Made by a program: the position numbers and the translations under genes | Shown here: positions 57,688 through 64,000 of the stretch, piece after piece | Numbering within the stretch: the stretch's first letter is position 1 | How the letters are laid out: each line of letters begins with the position of its first letter | The notes under the pieces: model-generated | Told to the model about the DNA's origin: nothing | What the model saw: the letters and a program-made list of their open reading frames with translations, nothing else | Database searches by the model: none | NCBI GenBank assembly: GCA_019671005.1 | Contig: CM033732.1 | Coordinates: 12,683,932-12,747,931 of the forward strand | Source: Hibiscus mutabilis | Taxonomy: Eukaryota; Streptophyta; Magnoliopsida; Malvales; Malvaceae | DNA length: 64,000 nucleotides | Direction of reading: 5' to 3'

Positions 57688-58334
57688 AATATAAATTATA
57701 AGATTCTTTTTTGAATACGCTGGTGCAATTACATTTTAGTATTTGTTCATATTTTTTTAACCATTCGACAACACACATATTACATATATAGGTGCTCGAA
57801 CTCGAATCTCATCGAATAAACATCATCATCGTTCCATTGGAGTCACTCGTTGAGTTCTAAATTATAAGATTCTTAAACAAAGAAGAGACTTATTTAATAA
57901 AGATAGTTTAATGATTCTTTTAATATTTTTTAAATTAATAAAAAAATTATAAATATTAAGATTTAAATTTAGAGTTACGAAATCAGACAACTAAATAACT
58001 CAATCAAAACTTTTTTGAATATAACTCAAGCAAAACTAATGTATAAATTGTTTTGCAAAAATCATTCTTTGATGGGTTCCATCTCAACAACCATTCAGTG
58101 CAAAGTACGGGTATCGATGGAGTTGAGTTAAAAAAAATTGAGTTAGTCGAGTTTATAAGTCTTATTTTATAACTCATACTTTATTTAAATTTTTTTATTT
58201 GAGTCGAGTTGTTCAAGTTTTTGTTCAGATTTAATTGCAAATATTTATCATGTAATGGTACTAATCAGTTCTAATTTAAACGACCTTTTATAACCATATA
58301 TGATATACATATATATTTCTTCGTATTTTCTCTT

Positions 58335-58369
<35 letters not shown>

Positions 58370-59176
58370 TCTTTATAATTTTTCATATATGATATACATG
58401 TAATATACAAAGTTAAAGGACTAGAACTTGAAAATCGATCACTAATTACTGAAAAATTCAAGTTATTCAAAATTCTATTTTATAACACAAATTTTATTTG
58501 AATTTTTTCGAATCAAATTTTTTCACACCGAATTGAATTATTATTTTTTGAGTCTAGTCAAGTACCCGTAGCGTAAAAACCAACTCAAAGTCCCTATTCT
58601 ATATGTTCCATTCTAGTATTTATTTTACTTCAAGGGACAACTTAAGTAAACCAATTTCACATTGGGTTTGCCTACTCCAATCTCCCTTCTATTTTGGAAG
58701 AAAGCTATCATTCATTTCTCTTTGTGTTTTGTCATGGGAGCTTTTACAGGCTTTGCTCCAACAAGTAACGTTTCGGTTTTTCATCCCCCCCCGAGTAGAT
58801 ACGGAGAATGAATCGATGGTTTCGACTCATTCACTTTGAATGTCGAGCCGATCATTTTCGAGAGCCGAAAAACAAAATGATAATTGTTGACTGCTTAAGT
58901 GTGCAACACTTTTAGATGGAGGAGCAAGGTGGTTCGGAAGGTGGTGAAGGGGTGTTTACAATGGAGATGAGAAGAGTTTGGTTTGGTTCTTGGTGAGGTT
59001 TTAGAGTTTAGGCAGGGGTTATGGAGAGCTTCGCCCTTATTTGGATATGCATAGCCCCTCATAAGGGCTTGGAAGAGGTAAGGATACGTGTTAACAGGGA
59101 AGACAAGTGCCCTTAGTAAATTATCGTGGTTCGGATGTCGATATGGATCACGCGCATCATCACGTGGTCTGGGGTA
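57688..59176. other. Non-coding DNA between two retroelements
   Basis: An (AT)n microsatellite lies at about 58336-58366. The part from 58600 on is less A+T-rich and may belong to an old retroelement. No coding match. Confidence 0.35.
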
Positions 59177-59304
59177 ACGTTCGCATGTCGAGTTCGCAAA
59201 GGGTCGTAATTGGTTGTCCGTGTGCCCGTGGTTCACTGGTACGTTTGCATGTCGAGTTCGTAGAGGGTTGTAATTGGGTGTTCGCGTGGTCGTGATTTAT
59301 TGGT
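59177..59304. repeat. Tandem duplication of 64 bp
   Basis: The unit starting ACGTTCGCATGTCGAGTTCG at 59177 recurs at 59241 with few changes (GTCGTAATTGG..., CGTGGTTCACTGGT). Confidence 0.8.
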
Positions 59305-60300
59305 AGTAACATTTGCCCCCCCAAACGAGGGAAAGTTATAAAGTGACCTTCACAAGCCTGAGAACTCGAGCTAGTACGAACATTAGCCTCTCTTGTAGGG
59401 AAGTTTTATGGGTAAGGTTCACTTTTAAAGTAGTAGATAGGTGGTATGCCTACCTGGCCGGCATAATTGCCTGCTTATTTGGAAACAACTCACGGAATGG
59501 AGAATTGATGCTCGCTTATTCGGGAGCGTTCAGAATTATACGAGCTTCTTGCTTTCGTAGGATTTTGAGATATATTCGAACCTTTTTCATAGGATAGGTT
59601 TATAATAGTGATTCGTAAATTTTGCACCACTTTTTTAAAGATAATTCGTAGAAGGTGAACTACTACTATTATCATTCGTATATGTTTGTATAGTGAGAAT
59701 TCGTTGGAGCCGATCCTTGCCCCTTTATGTACAAATAGTTCACAGGAAGCGAATTATTGCTTTAGAATATTTTGTATATGCTTGTTCGTTGTTGCGAACA
59801 TTTTTCCCCTTACATTATCCGCAATGTATTTTTATTGATGTATATATATATTTTTATTTATTTATCTTTATTATGAATGAAAGTTGTTTTTTCTCTTTTA
59901 ATTTTATGCGAATTCTAAATAGGCTTTTTCTTTGTATTTTTATGTGTGTTCGCATATTAACGTTCGCTTTAGTTGGAAGAACATCACTTTCTTGGAATGG
60001 ATTATATTTATTCGCATAGTTACCTTGAGTTGGGATGATTCTTGCCACTCGGGTGAGGTAGTCTTAATCGCTATGTATTTATTCGCACATATACTAATTT
60101 ATTATTTTATCGCATGCTTATTTGGAAGCGGCGGGCACTTAGCCTTCTTGTTTTCGTGAAACGATATCACTAACTTGCCCCTATTATCGTTAATTGTGAA
60201 CAACTTCATTGTTTTCTGATTTTATATAGATGTTGGAAGTAATATTTTTATTGTGATGGCATATGTCAACTTTTCAGTGGATGCTTAGACGATTCATTCC
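59305..60300. other. Non-coding DNA, probably retroelement-derived
   Basis: Recurrent words such as GCTTATTTGGAA (about 59472 and 60116) and a C run near 59318. No coding match, no bounded repeat. Confidence 0.3.
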
Positions 60301-60760
60301 TTCCGTTTGCTTGCTTCTGGGAAGCGGTGATCGTTAAGCTGCTTTTTTAATGCACACTTCTTAAAATTGGCAGACGCTTAGATGACCCTGTGTTTCTCAC
60401 TTCTGAAAAGCGGCAGACGAGTAAGCTGATTCCTTAATGCACACTTCTTAAAAGTGGCAGACGCTTAGACAACCCTGTGTTTCTCGCTTCTGAAAAGCGG
60501 CAGACGAGTAAGCTGATTCCTTAATGCACACTTTTTAAAAGTGGCGAACGCTTAGATAACCCTGTGTTTTTCGCTTCTGAAAACGGCAGATAGGTAAGAT
60601 TCCTTAATGCACACTTCTTAAAAGTGGCGTACGCTTAGATGACCATGTGTTTCTTGCTTCTGAAAAGCGGAAGGCGAGTAAGCTGATTCCTTAATGCACA
60701 CTTCTTAAAAATGGTCGGCCCTTAGACGACCATGTGATTTTCTCGCTTTTAAAAAGCGGC
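60301..60760. repeat. Minisatellite of about 86-90 bp, five copies
   Basis: Each copy holds CTGATTCCTTAATGCACAC, TTCTTAAAAGTGGC, ACGCTTAGA.GACC.TGTG, TTTCTCGCTTCTGAAAAGCG and GCAGACGAGTAAG. The word AATGCACAC occurs at about 60349, 60437, 60524, 60607 and 60694. Confidence 0.85.
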
Positions 60761-60925
60761 ATGGCTTTCATTTCAGTTTGCGCGCTTACTTGGAAGTGGC
60801 GTGGTATTCATTTCGATTCGTGCGCTTACCTGGAAGAGGCATGGCGTTCATTTCAATTCGCATGCTTCTAGGAAGCGACGTGTCGTTCATTTCAAATACG
60901 CGCGCTTCTGGGAAGCAGCATGGTG
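60761..60925. repeat. Minisatellite of about 46-50 bp, four copies
   Basis: Units read GCGCTTA/CTTC.GGAAG..GC followed by TGG.GTTCATTTCAATTCG. They share the GGAAGCGGC and TTCATTTC words with the neighbouring 86-90 bp array and may derive from it. Confidence 0.75.
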
Positions 60926-61194
60926 TGGTTTTCTTTTCGCAATAGGAGATTACACTTTTCATTGGAGCGGTAGGAGACTTCATTTTTCATTGCTACTTGA
61001 AGCCTACCATGATGGAAATTAGAAAAGTTTATTACATTGACAGTGAATCAGGGTGTCTCATCATATAAATAATATGTACACAATATCTTATTTGACAAAG
61101 ATATATTAATGAAGTAAGAATTATAAGTATCTGTGCTCTTTTTAAACCTATGATGAAGAAATCATTATCAAAGCAGCTATCATGCTGAAGTTAT
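60926..61194. other. Short non-coding stretch before the next LTR
   Basis: No feature is seen. A primer-binding site is absent next to 61195, so the following LTR is either the outer end of an element or a solo LTR. Confidence 0.4.
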
Positions 61195-61224
61195 TGTCGT
61201 GACCATTTTTGAAATCGGGAAGTG

Positions 61225-61229
61225 TAAAA
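61225..61229. repeat. Target-site duplication of the nested solo LTR, left
   Basis: TAAAA, repeated at 62776-62780. Confidence 0.8.
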
Positions 61230-62775
61230 TGTTAGCGATAGTGCCCTAAGGCCTATTGTATGGACGTGATATTTTGATTATTGAATTGATTGTTATGATA
61301 AATTTGCATGTTTTTGTATCATTGAATATTATTATTCTAAATATCCCTAATCAGTTATTATTGTGGGAACAATAATAAGATAAGATTAGTATGAAGTTTG
61401 ATAGATATTCATAAGATGAATATGTGAATGAGATTCAAATCAAATTCATATATATATATTTGTTGAGAACAAATATTAGGGTCGACTCGTCTTGAGATTA
61501 ATACATGGATTAAAGTTATATATTAATCTTCAAACAGTTGTGACATTAAATCCTTAGACCTGAAATTGCTATGGTTCTCAACATGATAACTATTATGTTT
61601 TGACATAGTCAAACATCGTTTTTAATCGGACAATTATAAAGGTTATGCTTGAACATAATAAGGAATCATACAGTGAGATGTAAATAATTAAGATAGAATT
61701 TATCCCTCTTAACATAAGAGAGATATCTTTGGGCCCCTCGATGATTGAGACTGAGAAATGCATGGCCGTGCTCAAATGAGTTGATGGAGATCAATGTCAT
61801 TTGTTTAATCAGATCAATTGGGCATCGAGAAACTAAAGATGGAACGATATAAGGTTAACATTTTCCATGCCTTATATTCTATCAAGATATCGTGAGATAA
61901 AAGGATTATGACATAAACTGAATTAAGGTTGTCTCGGATTATGAGCTTTTCATTTAACTTGGGTAGTCATAATGTCTTGTTAGAGGCCGCTTATGACTTG
62001 TTGAATAAAATGTGATTTTATCTACTACCAATGTTAATTGAACCTATAGGGTTGTACAGTAAGAATGGATAAGAATGGTTGTGGTTATTACTCTCAATAA
62101 TAAATTTAAGATAATGTGATTATTTTAAATTATATTGAGAGAGATTATTTATTCGAATTTAAAGAAGTTAAATTCTTATTCTTGTGATAGAATATTTTAT
62201 TTATTTTATTATTTTTCAAAAAAATAATATTAAATAATCTCATTATCTAGATTTAATTGGATTTAAATTCCTTATTGGATAAGAAATCTGTTTTTAATAA
62301 ATAATATTATTAAATAAATCACATCATCTAGATTTTTGTTGAACTTAAATTTATTATTAGATAAAAGAATTTATTTTATAATTTATTTAAAAGAGTTTTA
62401 ATTAAATTATAATAAGTGAACTCAATCTAACCCTAATCAAGTCATATATATATGTATGTATGCCAAGGGGTTGGGAAGTGTGATTTTAGAAATAGCCACC
62501 AAACTAAAAAATTAGATTTTCGAAATCTTGATTCGAACTAGCATTCTGATAGCCGTTCGTCGTCCATTCGCATGTGGATACTTGTAGAGGGCGGTCATCT
62601 TTCAGAAAGGCAGCGCCTCAACTCAACCGGATTCCTGAATCAAAATTAAGGTAATTCTTGATTTCCTCTTCGTACATTAATATGATAGCATGTGATCCTG
62701 GAAATTCTTCATAGGATATTTTTCGCTGCGTTTATATACCTGATTAGGTCATTTAATTTCCTATGAAACCCAACA
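61230..62775. mobile_element. Nested solo LTR, 1546 bp
   Basis: It begins TGTTAGCGATAGTGCCC and ends GAAACCCAACA, giving TGTT...AACA termini. It is flanked by the 5-bp duplication TAAAA and splits the Gypsy LTR cleanly: the host sequence rejoins when it is removed. There is no internal coding, primer site or second LTR. A solo LTR from recombination of a Copia-type element is the simplest reading. The strand is not fixed. Confidence 0.8.
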
Positions 62776-62780
62776 TAAAA
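62776..62780. repeat. Target-site duplication of the nested solo LTR, right
   Basis: TAAAA, identical to 61225-61229. Confidence 0.8.
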
Positions 62781-64000
62781 ATAGCCTGGCGATCGATCTT
62801 TTGGAAAAATTATGGTTTTCTGGCCATTTCAATTTAATCTTGAAAATTTAGGGTTTTTTGTATTAAATTTGATTTTCCTTTATTTATCCTTAAAAAACAT
62901 TTTGGAGTCGCCACTAATCACTTCGAGGTAGACCGAACACCGGTAAAACAAACCAGAGATTCTGTCTTAAAAATTGGGTTCGGGAGTCGGTTACGTGTAG
63001 GGAAGGGTTAGCACCCATACGAACGCTTGTTATCGGTACCTTTAATTTTACGTGGCATTTTGGCATTTCGAATAATTATTTGAATTTAATTTATCCCATA
63101 ATTATTAATTGAATTTAAATTCTGAATGCAGAAATCCTTTTATAAGGAAATTCATTTCGTTCGAATATGAGATTAAAAGCACCCTGTTAGGCGGCACCCC
63201 TATTCATATTTAAAAATGAATTTTCAACATAAAAGGTTTTTAATGAATGTCCTTTTATTGTCTTGTTTATTTTAAGTATTTTCCTAAAAAGGCTCTAATT
63301 AATTAGTTATTTAAAACGATGAATATTAATTAATTTTATGGCTTTTATGAGAAATGACAATTGCTTGAACACCTTCCATATATTTAAAGCCATTAAATTA
63401 ATCATATTCCTAATTAATTAATCCTTCTAATTGATTAAAGTTCTAGTACTAATTAAGATTCTATCAATTAATTAAGTCAATATTATAAGTGAAATTGTAT
63501 ATTAAATATACATCTTTAAAACCAATGTTGAGATAACACCCCATTGTAAACAATGAAACACCATCCAAATCTGAGCCCCAAAGATTCTATTTAATATACA
63601 CTTAATTAACTACAATATATCTTGATTAATTGTTTAATTTCAATTAAAAGCTAAGTTAATATTTAATTATAAGTGAAATATATTTTAAATATAATTTATC
63701 AAAATTCATGTTAAGACAACACCTTATTGGTAACAATGGAACATCATCCAAATTGGAATTTCAAAACTATATTTAATACACACATAATTACTACAATTTT
63801 CTTACATAATTTAATTATTTAATTCCCATTAAAGAACCTAAAACTAAAGTCACCAGTCTAATTAATTAACCTAAATGATTAAATCATCTAACATACAAAA
63901 CTATACGCTTAATTTAAAACATGCATCAAACAATTAAATTAATAGCATTTAATTAAATTAAGCAAATAGATAATGACCAAATTGAAACACAAAGCCAAAT

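Larger units (their letters stand above)
61195..64000 (-). repeat. LTR of another Tat-type Gypsy copy, interrupted and cut by window end
   Basis: 61195-61229 matches the LTR opening TGTCGTGACCATTTTTGAAA. The match resumes at 62776 (ATAGCCTGGCGATCGATC) and runs to the window end in register with 40390-41620. The inner part and other end lie beyond 64000. The lack of a primer site on the left implies this is the 3' side of a - strand element or a solo LTR. Confidence 0.85.

Noticed and set aside
60301..60925. Repeat array considered as a CRISPR array
   Set aside because: The units are contiguous tandem copies without unique spacers, in a plant genome.

Overview
The window looks like nuclear DNA of a eudicot plant. 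A mallow-family genome such as cotton (Gossypium) is the best guess, from the retroelement families and the strong A+T bias. The species is an inference; no organelle or bacterial signal is seen. Three host genes look real: a two-exon S1FA-type small membrane/DNA-binding protein (6539-8545, +), a three-exon PLAC8/cell-number-regulator-8-like gene (12855-15221, -), and a complete two-exon elongation factor 1-alpha gene (29860-31304, +) with a leader intron. They have no evident pathway link. Almost everything else is transposon-derived, much of it nested.

Region by region. 1-6102 is the 3' part of a Tat/Ogre-type Gypsy element on the + strand (3' untranslated repeats, polypurine tract, about 3.1 kb LTR), inserted in a Mutator-like inverted-repeat sequence just upstream of S1FA. 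10227-12381 is a Pack-MULE-like element: about 210-220 bp terminal inverted repeats and a near-perfect 9-bp target duplication enclose a decayed, intron-containing fragment of a USP-domain kinase gene. 15.4-17 kb holds two MITEs. 18185-20348 is a tandem array of LTRs separated by two non-coding spacers of the same length (286 bp), resembling a TRIM retrotransposon array; one LTR carries a palindromic MITE. 21.9-26.6 kb holds LTR-like debris, and 27962-28612 a small hAT-like element.

28.9-31.3 kb is the EF-1-alpha locus: telo-box, a palindromic pair of AACGG motifs, and a histidine-tRNA-like sequence with a shortened anticodon loop in the leader intron. 32107-38082 is a decayed L1-type LINE on the - strand ending in an RNase H domain. 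40336-57682 is a full-length, coding-dead Tat/Ogre-like Gypsy element (17.3 kb, - strand) with a perfect 5-bp target duplication, 3-kb LTRs, an extra ORF1 (DUF7745-like plus coiled coil) upstream of gag, protease, RT, two RNase H domains, integrase and a 3' minisatellite. 57.7-61.2 kb is non-coding DNA with four tandem-repeat tracts. 61195-64000 is another LTR of the same family as the 17-kb element, broken by a 1546-bp solo LTR with its own 5-bp target duplication.

The most interesting items are the gene-capturing MULE, the tandem TRIM-like array, the palindrome shared by the EF-1-alpha promoter and a Gypsy LTR, the tRNA relic in the EF-1-alpha leader intron, and the LTRs with TATA boxes on both strands.
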